Shown piece by piece: positions 36,800 to 46,009 of a stretch of DNA of 64,000 nt. A program made the translations under genes and the position numbers. This stretch comes from CAVVUF01 sp963751425 (GTDB lineage: Bacteria; Chloroflexota; Anaerolineae; Anaerolineales; UBA4823). Each line of letters begins with the position of its first letter. Positions within the stretch are counted from its first letter, which is position 1. The DNA lies in NCBI GenBank assembly GCA_963751425.1, contig CAVVUF010000003.1, positions 62,001 through 126,000 of the forward strand. The letters run 5' to 3'. Below the pieces are notes generated by a model. The model had not been told where the DNA came from and did not search any database. It was given only the letters and a program-made list of their open reading frames with translations.

Positions 36800-38374
36800 T
36801 TACTTTACCGTGGTATGGATTTGTTCGTGCATGTACAGGGGCAGGTAATATTGCCCACCGGCGTTCTTCCCGGTCGAGCCAGAGCCCTTCCACCCACCAA
36901 AAGGCTGGAAGCCCGGCCAGGCACCGGTCGTGGCTCCCTGCGGCCGGTTGGCATAGGTCACACCCGCCTCGATCTTATCGAAGAACCACTCGACTTCTTC
37001 TTCGCTGCCATAGAAGCCGGCTGTCAGGCCATAATCCACTTCATTGGCGTATGTCATCGCTTCTTCGAGGTCCTTCACCTTCGCAATCGTGCTGATGGGC
37101 AGGAACATTTCCTGCTGCCACAGGCGGTGTGAAAGCGGCACATCCGCTACAATCGTCGGGGCGCAGAAATAACCCTTGGCAAAATCGCCATCGGTCAGGG
37201 TCTTACCCCCGGTCAGGATGGTGCCCGCCTGGCGGAGCTCGCTTACAAAGTCCTGGTAATCCTGGTACGAGCTCTTGTTGACCACAGGCCCGAGGTAAAC
37301 ACTGCGTTCCGTCGGATCGCCGATGGTGAGTTTATTGGTCAGCTCCACCAGCCTGGCGACCAGCTTATCGTAGATGGGCGCTTCAGCAAAGATGCGCGAG
37401 CAGGCCGAACATTTCTGACCCTGCAAGCCAAACGCCGAGCGTACGATGCCGATGGCGGCGCGTTCCAGGTCAGCATTGCGAGAAACGATCGCCGGGTTTT
37501 TCCCACCCAGCTCCAGCACGGTCGGGCGCACCCAGCGGCCCCCGGCAAAATCTCGGAAGATCTTCATGCCCACATCGAAGGAACCCGTGAAAGTCACCCC
37601 ATTCACCTCCGGGCTGTCAATCAGCGCCTGGCCCAGCGTGCGCCCAGGCCCGGTGACATAGTTGACCACGCCCTCTGGCAGGCCCGCGTCGCGGAAGCAC
37701 TCCGCCAGCAAGCGCACCACCCAGGGGGTATCGGTGGCAGGCTTCATCACCACCGTGTTGCCGGTCACCAGCGCGGCGCCTACCGGGCCGCCGGTGAGGG
37801 CCGTTGGGAAGTTGAAGGGGCTGATCACCAGCCAGACGCCATAAGGTCGCAGGACGGAGAAATTGGTAGAAGTGAAACCCACCAGCGGGTCGCGGCCCAT
37901 TTCGACGACATAGCCGTTGTTCTTTTCCATTTGGTAGCAGGAATAATAAACCAGGTCGGCTGTCTCCTGCACATCGCCCAGAGACTCCATGCGGTTCTTC
38001 CCCACTTCCATCGCCATGGCAGCGCCGATCTCGAAAATACGCTCCTCGATCAAGCTGGCAGCCTTGCGCAGCAAAGCCACACGTTCCTGCCAGGGCGTGT
38101 GGCTCCAGACCGGAAAAGCCTTGCGTGCCGCCGCCAGGGCCGCCTGCGCATCAGCTTGCGTGCCTTTTTGGAACAGGCCCAGCACCACATCCGTATTCGC
38201 CGGGGAGCGGTCTTCAAATTTCTCGGCCGCAAAGACATCTTTATTGTTGATGATCAAGCCATATTCCTTACCCAGGTTCCTTTTGAGCTTGTTGAGTGCC
38301 TCGTCAAAGCGCATGTGCAGCTCTTCTGGGGGATTGAACATGGTTGCATAAGTGAGCTTGAATTTTTCAGCCAT
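36800..38374 (-). CDS. Delta-1-pyrroline-5-carboxylate dehydrogenase
   Basis: 524 residues of the RocA/PruA type: starts with FKLTYATMFNPPEELHMRFDEAL, a long N-terminal stretch typical of this subfamily. NAD site and catalysis: SPFNFPTALTGGPVGAAL (Asn188), TFTGSFDVGMKIF, Glu288 in TVLELGGKNPAIV, Cys322 in QGQKCSACSR. GGAGG lies 9 bases before the ATG. It oxidises glutamate semialdehyde (from proline or ornithine) to glutamate in the cytoplasm. No proline dehydrogenase is in the window. Confidence 0.94.
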   Translation of the reverse strand: MAEKFKLTYATMFNPPEELHMRFDEALNKLKRNLGKEYGLIINNKDVFAAEKFEDRSPANTDVVLGLFQKGTQADAQAALAAARKAFPVWSHTPWQERVALLRKAASLIEERIFEIGAAMAMEVGKNRMESLGDVQETADLVYYSCYQMEKNNGYVVEMGRDPLVGFTSTNFSVLRPYGVWLVISPFNFPTALTGGPVGAALVTGNTVVMKPATDTPWVVRLLAECFRDAGLPEGVVNYVTGPGRTLGQALIDSPEVNGVTFTGSFDVGMKIFRDFAGGRWVRPTVLELGGKNPAIVSRNADLERAAIGIVRSAFGLQGQKCSACSRIFAEAPIYDKLVARLVELTNKLTIGDPTERSVYLGPVVNKSSYQDYQDFVSELRQAGTILTGGKTLTDGDFAKGYFCAPTIVADVPLSHRLWQQEMFLPISTIAKVKDLEEAMTYANEVDYGLTAGFYGSEEEVEWFFDKIEAGVTYANRPQGATTGAWPGFQPFGGWKGSGSTGKNAGGQYYLPLYMHEQIHTTVK

Positions 38375-38428
38375 TCGAATGAACCTCCTTGTTGGTTTGG
38401 GTGAATGGATGGAATAGACTACGGTACT

Positions 38429-38457
38429 ATCTTAGTATACTTTACCCGGCTTTTCAA
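38429..38457 (-). promoter_or_regulatory. sigma70-type promoter for the P5C dehydrogenase gene
   Basis: On the minus strand, TTGAAA (38457-38452), 17 bases, then TAAGAT (38434-38429); an alternative -10 TATACT lies 8 bases upstream within the spacer. Predicted start is about 50 bases before the ATG. Confidence 0.5.
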
Positions 38458-38540
38458 GTCCAAGGAGTCTGTAAAACAATATGACAACTATCCCGATTTC
38501 CCTGTTGCATCTTCTGGAATTCTACGCTAAGACTTAATGC

Positions 38541-39308
38541 ATGATGTTCTCCTCTCGAAAAACCTTTGTCGGCATTGATCCTACCGCCGGGCAGCGCCCC
38601 ATCACCTACGCCGCCCTTGACGATGACCTGCGCCTGCTGGCCCTGGGTAAAGGGGATATGAACGAGGTGCTGGCCTTTGTTGGCGGCTTGAGCCAGGCGG
38701 TGTTAGCCGTCAGCGCCCCGCAGCGCCCGAACCAGGGCGTGATGGACCGACCAGAAGTGCGCGAGAAACTTTCGCCTCCACCGCGGCCCGGGCGTTGGAG
38801 GGGCTTTCGACTGGCTGAATATGAGCTCCGTCAGCACCATATCAGCTCCCATCGCACGCCCTCCAGCGAGAAAGACTGCCCAGTGTGGGTGCAGATGGGG
38901 TTTGCCCTATACCGGCGACTGGAAGGTCTGGGGTTCAAAGCTTTCCCAGCGGAGTCTGACCTGCAGTATATTGAGGTGTATCCTTACGCCAGTTTCTGTG
39001 TTCTATTGGAAAGAGCGCCCTTTCCAAAGACCAGCCTCGAAGGCCGCATCCAGCGCCAACTGATCCTTTACGAAGAGGGTCTGCGCATCCCTGACCCGCT
39101 GCATATCTTCGACGAGATCACCCGTCACAATTTGCTCCAGGGCCGGCTGCCTCTTGACCAGCTTTATTCGACACCCCAACTGGATGCGCTGGTGGCAGCT
39201 TATTCAGCCAGGCTGGCGGCTTCGAACCCAGAAGGTATCACGCTCCTGGGAGACCCACAGGAGGGGCAGCTTGTTCTGCCGGTGGCAGAGCTAAAACGTA
39301 CTTACTAG
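38541..39308 (+). CDS. DUF429-family protein
   Basis: 255 residues. The N-terminus FVGIDPTAGQRPITYAALD resembles the RNase-H-like start of DUF429 proteins ('GIDxA'), and AVSAPQRPNQGVMDRPEVR and CPVWVQMGFALYRRLEGLGF fit, as does YIEVYPYASFCVLL and the ending YSTPQLDALVAAYSARL. The fold is probably a nuclease-like RNase H module, with Asp13 and Glu145-type acidic residues, but no activity is established. Start could be the second ATG (38544). The lipid kinase gene begins 10 bases later. Confidence 0.7.
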   Translation: MMFSSRKTFVGIDPTAGQRPITYAALDDDLRLLALGKGDMNEVLAFVGGLSQAVLAVSAPQRPNQGVMDRPEVREKLSPPPRPGRWRGFRLAEYELRQHHISSHRTPSSEKDCPVWVQMGFALYRRLEGLGFKAFPAESDLQYIEVYPYASFCVLLERAPFPKTSLEGRIQRQLILYEEGLRIPDPLHIFDEITRHNLLQGRLPLDQLYSTPQLDALVAAYSARLAASNPEGITLLGDPQEGQLVLPVAELKRTY

Positions 39309-39318
39309 AGGTCGTTCA

Positions 39319-40236
39319 ATGCCCCAACACAAGGTCAAGCTGATTGTAAATCCCAATGCCGATTTGGGCCGGGCCTGGCGTAATGCCGCGGACCTGCGCC
39401 CCGTCGTAGAAGAGTTTGGCGGCGCCGATTGGACCGGCACAGTCTACCCCACGCACGCCATCGAATTAGCTCGCCAGGCCGCGGAAGAAGGTTATGAGCT
39501 GGTCATCTCGGCGGGCGGCGACGGTACCGCCCACGAAGTGATCAATGGCTTGATGCAGGTGCCCCCCGAGCACAGGCCGCGCCTGGGTATTGTTCCCCTG
39601 GGCAGCGGCAATGACTTTTCCCATGCCGTGGGAATGAACCCGCAGCCCTCCCTGGCCTTACGCCAGATTTTCACCGGAAAGCCGAAGCGCATCGACATCG
39701 GCAAGATGGTCGAGGGGCACGGGCGTACCGAATATATGAATAACACCCTCGGCATCGGCTTCGATGCCACCGTCACCATCCGCTCCCACCAGCTTTCCAA
39801 TGTGCACGGCTTTATGATGTACTTCGTCGCCGTGCTCCAGACTATTATCTTCAACCATGACGCTCCCAAGATGCACATCCAAACGGATGCAGAAAGCTGG
39901 GAGGATGAGACCATGATGCTGACGATCTGCAACGGCCCACGCGAGGGCGGCGGCTTCCTGGTTGCGCCGGAAGCGCGCATCGATGATGGAATTTACCATT
40001 ATGCCGCTATCGGTCACATCTCGCGGCCGATGATGCTGCGCCTGCTCCCCGAAGTGATGCGGGGCACCCACGGGCGCTTCAAGGCTGTGCGCATGGGGCA
40101 GTGCAAAAAGCTGGAGCTGAAGTCTGAAGAGTCGCTCGTCATCCACGTGGATGGCGAGGTCTACGCCGGTTTTGGCACCGATGTTCGCCAGCTTTCCATC
40201 GAGCTGCTGCCAGGGGCGCTGGAGATCATGGTCTGA
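39319..40236 (+). CDS. Diacylglycerol/lipid kinase family protein (YegS/BmrU-like)
   Basis: 305 residues. The nucleotide site is ISAGGDGTAHEVINGL (GGDGT at 66-70) with LGIVPLGSGNDFSHAVG downstream; NTLGIGFDATVTIRSH and the C-terminal GEVYAGFGTDVRQLSIELLPGAL complete the two-domain fold. These cytoplasmic enzymes phosphorylate diacylglycerol or related lipids, feeding phosphatidic acid back to phospholipid synthesis. It follows DUF429 closely and probably shares its transcript. Confidence 0.9.
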   Translation: MPQHKVKLIVNPNADLGRAWRNAADLRPVVEEFGGADWTGTVYPTHAIELARQAAEEGYELVISAGGDGTAHEVINGLMQVPPEHRPRLGIVPLGSGNDFSHAVGMNPQPSLALRQIFTGKPKRIDIGKMVEGHGRTEYMNNTLGIGFDATVTIRSHQLSNVHGFMMYFVAVLQTIIFNHDAPKMHIQTDAESWEDETMMLTICNGPREGGGFLVAPEARIDDGIYHYAAIGHISRPMMLRLLPEVMRGTHGRFKAVRMGQCKKLELKSEESLVIHVDGEVYAGFGTDVRQLSIELLPGALEIMV

Positions 40237-40326
40237 TTGTAGGGCAAGCGGTTAGCTTGCCCCGTCATACCAAAAGGAAACCCCAATCCTGCCTGGCGGC
40301 CTGGGGAAACCACACAGGAAAAACCT

Positions 40327-42027
40327 ATGCCTGATTTCGTCAAGAGCTTGCAGGGACGCGACCTGGGGCACCTGCGCATCGTCGCCGAGATGTGGGGGAT
40401 AGACCTGGAAAACCTGGAGGCCCGCCTGGCCCTGCCGCGCCTGGGGCAGGCTGTGCTGCACCGGGCAGCCGTGGAAGAGATCGTCAGCCACCTGCCCAGC
40501 GAAGCCCGCCTCGCCCTGGAAGATCTGCAGCGTAACGAAGGACGCCTCTCCTGGCAGTCTTTCACCCGCCGCTACGGCATCGTGCGCGAGATGGGCGCAG
40601 GGCGGAGAGACCGCCTGCAGCCGCAGCGCAGCCCCGCCTCCCCGGCAGAGATGCTTTGGTACCGGGCGCTGGTGGGGCGCTCCTTCTTTGACACCCCCGC
40701 CGGCCCTGAAGAATTAGCTTATATTCCAGACGACCTGCTTCCTCTCCTGCCCTATCCTCAAGAGGCGGGCAGCCAGGCCCTTGGGCGGCATGCCACGCCC
40801 GGCGAGCGCCTCTACCTGCTCCCGGCCAGCGACCGCCTTCTCGACCACGCCTGCACGCTGCTGGCCGCTTTACGCCTGGGCCTGGAGGCAGAAATCCTTT
40901 CAGCCAGTGCGGCGAAGTGGAGTCTGCCTGTGGCAGCCCAAGTCGCCCCGCTGGTGCCCGAGGCCTTACTGGGCCTGTTATCCAGCGCTGGGCTGCTGGA
41001 TGCCAGCGGACTGCCCCTACCGGAACCGGTGCGGGAATTCCTGGAGGCGCCCCGCGCTGAAGCCCTGGCAAAGCTCACGCGCCTCTGGTTGGTTTCAACG
41101 CAGCTCAATGAGCTGCGCCTGCTGCCCGGGCTGAGCGCCGAGGGAGAATGGCAGAACGACCCCCTGCTCGCCCGCCAGGCGGTGCTCGATTTTCTCACCA
41201 CCGTCCCCGGCAGCGGACCAGCAGAAGAGCGCCCCTTCTGGAGCCTGAATGCATTCACGGAGGCTGTGCGCCAGAAGTATCCCGACTTCCAGCGCCCGGC
41301 GGGTGACTACAACTCCTGGTATATCCGTGACCTTTCCAGCGGCGAGTTCCTGCGCGGCTTCGAGCACTGGGAGCGCATCGACGGCGGGCTGATCCGCTAC
41401 CTGGTCTGCGGTCCCCTGCACTGGCTGGGCATCCTCGACCTGGCTGCCGCCGGTCCGCTCGACGACCCCGCCTCTCCCATCACTGCCTTCCGCTATTCTG
41501 CCTGGGCTGCCAGGCTGTTGAAAGGCCTGCCCCCCGAAGGCTTGCCCATGGAAGAAGCCGCGCTCCAGGTGCGCTCGGATGCCCGCCTGGTGGTGCCGCG
41601 CCTTTCTCCCCGCGCCCTGCGCTACCAGTTAGCCCGCTTCGGGGTTTGGGAAAAAGAAACCCCAGACCATTACCAGTACCGCCTGACCCCCGCCTCCCTG
41701 CTGCGCGCCCGCCAGCAGGGGCTGACCACCAACCACCTGCTCTCCCTCTTGCGCCGTCACGCCCCCACCATCTCACCCAGCCTGGTCAAAGCCATCGAGC
41801 ACTGGGAGCGCAACGGCCTGGAGGCGCGCCTGGAGACCCTCTCCGTCCTGCGCCTCTCCACCCCCGAGCTGCTCCAAACAGTGCGCAGCTCCCGCCTGGC
41901 CCGCTTTTTGGGCGAGCCGCTGGGCCCCACCGCCGTCATCGTCAAGACCGGCGCCATGGATAAGGTGCTGGCTGGGCTGGCGGAGATGGGATATTTGGGG
42001 GAGATTGAAGAAGAGCCCAAAGGTTAA
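40327..42027 (+). CDS. Helicase-associated domain protein (XPB-like Helicase_C_3 type)
   Basis: 566 residues, mostly winged-helix-like units. The N-terminus (LGHLRIVAEMWGIDLENL, IVSHLPSEARLALEDL) looks like the start of actinobacterial and chloroflexal 'helicase-associated' proteins. The C-terminal third has the Helicase_C_3 pattern: YRLTPASLLRARQQGLTTNH, LLRRHAPTISPSLVKAIEHW, LRLSTPELLQTVRSSRLARF. No helicase motor motifs are present. It may act as a DNA-binding partner or regulator. AGGAAA precedes the ATG. The GC content looks higher than in its neighbours, in part from many Gly/Ala/Pro/Arg codons. Confidence 0.7.
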   Translation: MPDFVKSLQGRDLGHLRIVAEMWGIDLENLEARLALPRLGQAVLHRAAVEEIVSHLPSEARLALEDLQRNEGRLSWQSFTRRYGIVREMGAGRRDRLQPQRSPASPAEMLWYRALVGRSFFDTPAGPEELAYIPDDLLPLLPYPQEAGSQALGRHATPGERLYLLPASDRLLDHACTLLAALRLGLEAEILSASAAKWSLPVAAQVAPLVPEALLGLLSSAGLLDASGLPLPEPVREFLEAPRAEALAKLTRLWLVSTQLNELRLLPGLSAEGEWQNDPLLARQAVLDFLTTVPGSGPAEERPFWSLNAFTEAVRQKYPDFQRPAGDYNSWYIRDLSSGEFLRGFEHWERIDGGLIRYLVCGPLHWLGILDLAAAGPLDDPASPITAFRYSAWAARLLKGLPPEGLPMEEAALQVRSDARLVVPRLSPRALRYQLARFGVWEKETPDHYQYRLTPASLLRARQQGLTTNHLLSLLRRHAPTISPSLVKAIEHWERNGLEARLETLSVLRLSTPELLQTVRSSRLARFLGEPLGPTAVIVKTGAMDKVLAGLAEMGYLGEIEEEPKG

Positions 42028-42032
42028 ATTTT

Positions 42033-42804
42033 TTGAATGGGTTCAATCTTTCCGAAGTCGGCAGCTCAACCTGGCAATCCCTCTGGGTACGAGGAGGCTT
42101 TCCGCGTTCCTTCCTTGCCGGAAACGAAACCGACAGCTTGAACTGGCGGGAAGGATTCATCCGCACCTTCCTGGAACGGGATATTCCTCAGCTTGGAATT
42201 CAGGCTTCCGAGCACAGCCATGCGGCGTTTCTGGACCATGCTGGCGCATTATCATGCCCAGACTTGGAATGCATCCGAGCTCAGTCGTTCAATGGGGCTT
42301 TCGGACAAAACCGTGCGCGGCTATCTTGATATCCTTACGGGTACGTTCTTGGTCCGGCAGCTCCAACCCTGGTATCAAAACCTGAGTAAACGACAGGTAC
42401 GCGCCCCTAAAATCTATCTGCGTGACAGCGGATTATTGCACAGCCTGCTCAACATCCAGGATAAACATGATCTGCTGGGGCATCCGAAAGTAGGGGCATC
42501 CTGGGAAGGGTTTGTAATTGAACAGGTTGTTCAAATAATCCGGCCTGCTGAAACTTATTTCTGGGCCACCCATAATGGGGTCGAGCTGGATCTATTGTTT
42601 TTCTACAAAGGGAAGCGGTATGGCGTGGAGGTTAAGTTCAATGAAGCGCCTGAAATAACCCATTCCATGCAAGCTGCTTCCCATGATCTTGATCTGGCGC
42701 ATTTGTGGATCATCTATCCCGGGAAAGAATCTTACCAGGTCGAAAAGTGTATCTCAGTTTATCCACTTGAGATGCTGCCTGATTTGCCCGCCAAATTACA
42801 CTAG
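42033..42804 (+). pseudogene. Remnant of a DUF4143-type AAA ATPase (N-terminal motor missing, frameshifted)
   Basis: The segment begins inside a known protein type: GFNLSEVGSSTWQSLWVRGG, FPRSFLA, WREGFIRTFLERDIPQLGI, then after a one-base shift near 42200, RLPSTAMRRFWTMLAHYHAQ, TWNASELSRSMGLSDKTVRG and the DUF4143 nuclease-like end (ETYFWATHNGVELDLLF, KRYGVEVKFNEAP). Complete homologs have about 250 residues with Walker motifs ahead of this; here the preceding sequence is the end of the helicase-associated gene, so the motor is deleted. The C-terminal 200 residues can still be translated from 42193. Confidence 0.75.
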
Positions 42805-42975
42805 GCTTCCAAAGCCTCTTCCTGGCTTCTCCATGCTCTACTGCGTAAAGGATTGAATGCCCTTTGAGACTGAGAAGCAATTTTCTAATATTATCCTGTC
42901 TCGCACCTTAACAGCCTCAAACGGTGGTTTTCGGCCCTTATCCCCTATTCGCTCCGATTAGCGAAGCGCATACTT

Positions 42976-42990
42976 GCGCAGATTAGCGGA
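42976..42990. repeat. Dispersed repeat copy GCGCAGATTAGCGGA
   Basis: Same 15-mer as at 35573. It lies 15 bases before the P-ATPase -10 box; a related string (CGATTAGCGAAGCGC) precedes it at about 42955. The rest of 42805-42950 shows nothing recognisable. Confidence 0.6.
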
Positions 42991-43002
42991 TTCCCTCCCC
43001 CA

Positions 43003-43011
43003 TGCTATAAT
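43003..43011 (+). promoter_or_regulatory. Extended -10 promoter of the P-ATPase gene
   Basis: TGCTATAAT is an extended -10 element (TGN plus TATAAT), 32 bases before the ATG. No clear -35; extended -10 promoters can do without one. Confidence 0.55.
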
Positions 43012-43042
43012 GGGTTCATTACCTCACAAACGGAGCATATGC

Positions 43043-45970
43043 ATGACGGATAAACCGGTGACCCCTTCGGAAAGCGCCGCCTCGCAAGCCGGCTGGCATT
43101 CGCTGTCTCGGCACCAGATCCTGGAACAACTGGCTACTCCGCAGGAAACTGGGCTTTCATCGAGCGAAGCTGCCCACCGGCTGCAGATGTACGGTCCGAA
43201 CCAGCTTCAGGAAGCGCCCGGAACCACCTTCTGGCAGATGCTGTTGGAGCAGTTCAGCAGCTTTCTGGTGATCCTGCTGATCGTGGCTGCGATCATCTCT
43301 GCCTTATTGGGCGACTACATCGAGGCAGCCGCGATATTGGCAATTGTGATCTTGAATGCCACCCTGGGCGTACTCCAGAACCGCCGCGCCGAGAAGGCAC
43401 TGGCTGCACTGCGGGAATTAGCAGCACCTGATGCTCAGGTGCTGCGGGATGGGCTTCGCCAGGCTGTTCCGGCGCGCCAGCTGGTGCCGGGCGACATTGT
43501 GCTGGTCGAAGCCGGCAACTACATCCCTGCCGATATCCGCCTGCTCGAAGCAGTCAACCTGCGCATCGAAGAAGCCGCCCTGACAGGCGAGTCTGTTCCC
43601 GTACAGAAAGACGCCAACATCCGCCTGGAGGAGAAAATTCCCCTGGGCGACCGCAAGAACACCGCCTTCATGGGCACGCTGGTTTCTTACGGGCGCGGCC
43701 GAGGCGTGGTAGTGGGGACGGGCATGCGCACGCAGATCGGTTTGATCGCCGAGATGCTCTCGGCAGTTGAGCAGGAGCCTACCCCCTTGCAGCGCCGCCT
43801 GGATGAGCTGGGCAAGATCTTGGGCTGGGGCGCGCTGGCGATCTGTGGGATCGTCTTCCTGGTAGCTGTCTTCAGGAACACCGACCTGTCCTTAATTACC
43901 GCTCCCGCCGGCGGGCTGGCTGTCTATCTCAAAACTTTCCGGGCTGAGATCGTAGAAGTTTTCATGATCGCCGTCAGCCTGGCCATCGCCGCCGTGCCCG
44001 AAGGCCTGCCGGCGGTGGTCACCATCAGCCTGGCGCTGGGGATGAACGAGATGATCCGCCGCCATGCCCTCATCCGCCGCCTGTCATCGGTTGAGACGCT
44101 CGGTTCCGCCACCGTGATCTGCTCCGATAAAACCGGCACGCTCACCCAAAACGAGATGAGCTTGACCAACATCTATGCAGATGGAACTTTCATCGATATT
44201 ACCGGGCAGGGGCGGGTATTGCGCGGCGATTTTCTGGAGGATGGCAAGGTGGTTAACCTGGCAAATTACCAGGCGATCCTGACAACGCTGTGGGTCGGCG
44301 CGCTGAACAACGATGCCGAGATGCACCTCTCTGGCACGTCCAGTGAAGAACAAACCTACCGCCTGGCGGGTGACCCCACCGAAGGCGCTTTGATTGTGGC
44401 CTCCGCCAAAGCCGGCGCACTGCCGCGCCCTCTCTACCAGGCCTACCCCCGTGTGCAAGAAGTGCCCTTCGATTCGATACGCAAGCGTATGGTCACGGTG
44501 CATCATATTTTGGCACCCCAGCCCGAAGATATCTCCCCCTTCGACGATGAGAAGCCCTATCACGGATTCGTGGTGGCGGTCAAAGGTGCGCCGGACCTGG
44601 TGCTCGACCTATGCAGCCGCTACCAGCGCATGGACGATACCTCAGCCCCGCTGGATGAAAACCAGCGCATGCGCATCCTGGCAGCGAACGACCAAATGAC
44701 TCAAGCTGCGCTGCGTGTCTTGGGCATGGCATTCAAGGTGGTGGAGGAGCTGCCAAATATCGAAGATGTCGCCAGCCTGGAAAACAACCTGATCTTTGTT
44801 GGGCTGGTCGGCATGATCGACCCAGCCCGCGTGGAGGTGGCTCCCGCCCTGAAGATGGCCGCCCAGGCCGGCATCCGCACCATTATGATCACCGGCGATT
44901 TTCCCAACACCGCCCGGGCAGTTGCCGAATCGATCGGCCTTATGCGTCCCGGTCACCAGGTGCTGGCTGGCCACGAGCTCGACAGCTTGAGCGATGAACA
45001 GCTTCAGGAACAGGTGCTGTACACAGATGTCTTCGCGCGTGTCTCGCCCGAGCATAAGCTGCGCATCGTAGAGGCCTTGCGCGCCAAAGGTGAAGTGGTA
45101 GCCATGACCGGCGACGGCGTCAACGACGCCCCCTCCATCAAGCGCGCCGATATTGGCGTGGCCATGGGCATCACCGGCACCGATGTCGCCAAAGAGAGCG
45201 CCGACATGGTCCTGACCGACGACAATTACGCCAGCATCGTCTCGGCTGTCGAGCAGGGTCGTATCATTTACGATAACATCCGCAAGTTCGTTTTCTTCCT
45301 GCTCTCCTCCAACGTCGCCGAGATCATGATCATCTTCCTGGCCACCCTGGCGGGCGTGCCCACGCCCCTGACAGCCATCCAGCTCCTGTGGCTGAACCTG
45401 CTGACCGATGGGGCTCCTGCCCTGGCCCTGGCCATGGAAAAGGGCGACCCTGAGATCATGAAGCGCCACCCCCGCCCAACCAAAGAACCGATCATCAATG
45501 GGCCGATGCAGCTGGGTATCGTCGTCCAGACCATCGCGCAAACCGGCGCCGTGCTGACCGCCTTTGTCCTGGGATTGCTCTGGCACCTGCAGGCTGGTGA
45601 TGTCATCCCTGCCGGGGTGAATCCCCTGGCTTACCTGCTCCAGCATGACTGGCGCGGCGTGGACGTGCAGTCCGCCGAGACGATGGCATTTGTCACCCTC
45701 TCGCTGTGCGAGCTGTTCCGGGCTTACACTGTGCGCTCGGAAAGGGTATCGGTCTTCAGGCTGGGGTTCTTCTCCAACCGTTATATGCAGTACGCAGTCG
45801 GCTTATCCATCGTCCTCCTGCTGCTGGTGGTATCCGTGCCCTTCTTGCAGCCGATCTTCAATACCCATTTCATGACTGCCAGGGAATGGGGTGTTGTGCT
45901 CGGCCTGGCGCTCATCCCAGCCATCTCAGAAGAGCTCACCAAGGTTTATCTTCGCTGGCGAGACAAATAA
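43043..45970 (+). CDS. Calcium-type P-type ATPase
   Basis: The start at 43043 (MTDKPVTPSESAAS) is set by GGAG 9 bases upstream; 975 residues. Domains in order: cation-ATPase N-terminal domain (HSLSRHQILEQL), actuator with LTGESVPV, M4 motif AVPEGLPAVVT, phosphorylation Asp362 in CSDKTGTLTQNEM, nucleotide-binding KGAPDLVLDLC, hinge MTGDGVNDAPSIKRADIGVAMG, and the C-terminal membrane domain (LLWLNLLTDGAPALALAME, CELFRAYTVRSER). PEGLP in M4 and the C-terminal domain match PMR1/SERCA-like pumps that expel Ca2+ (or Mn2+). It is the first gene after the ATPase remnant and possibly co-transcribed with nurA (39 bases apart). Confidence 0.92.
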   Translation: MTDKPVTPSESAASQAGWHSLSRHQILEQLATPQETGLSSSEAAHRLQMYGPNQLQEAPGTTFWQMLLEQFSSFLVILLIVAAIISALLGDYIEAAAILAIVILNATLGVLQNRRAEKALAALRELAAPDAQVLRDGLRQAVPARQLVPGDIVLVEAGNYIPADIRLLEAVNLRIEEAALTGESVPVQKDANIRLEEKIPLGDRKNTAFMGTLVSYGRGRGVVVGTGMRTQIGLIAEMLSAVEQEPTPLQRRLDELGKILGWGALAICGIVFLVAVFRNTDLSLITAPAGGLAVYLKTFRAEIVEVFMIAVSLAIAAVPEGLPAVVTISLALGMNEMIRRHALIRRLSSVETLGSATVICSDKTGTLTQNEMSLTNIYADGTFIDITGQGRVLRGDFLEDGKVVNLANYQAILTTLWVGALNNDAEMHLSGTSSEEQTYRLAGDPTEGALIVASAKAGALPRPLYQAYPRVQEVPFDSIRKRMVTVHHILAPQPEDISPFDDEKPYHGFVVAVKGAPDLVLDLCSRYQRMDDTSAPLDENQRMRILAANDQMTQAALRVLGMAFKVVEELPNIEDVASLENNLIFVGLVGMIDPARVEVAPALKMAAQAGIRTIMITGDFPNTARAVAESIGLMRPGHQVLAGHELDSLSDEQLQEQVLYTDVFARVSPEHKLRIVEALRAKGEVVAMTGDGVNDAPSIKRADIGVAMGITGTDVAKESADMVLTDDNYASIVSAVEQGRIIYDNIRKFVFFLLSSNVAEIMIIFLATLAGVPTPLTAIQLLWLNLLTDGAPALALAMEKGDPEIMKRHPRPTKEPIINGPMQLGIVVQTIAQTGAVLTAFVLGLLWHLQAGDVIPAGVNPLAYLLQHDWRGVDVQSAETMAFVTLSLCELFRAYTVRSERVSVFRLGFFSNRYMQYAVGLSIVLLLLVVSVPFLQPIFNTHFMTAREWGVVLGLALIPAISEELTKVYLRWRDK

Positions 45971-46009
45971 GCATGATCTCACCCGCGGATTAGAAAAAAA
46001 AGGCAAGCC

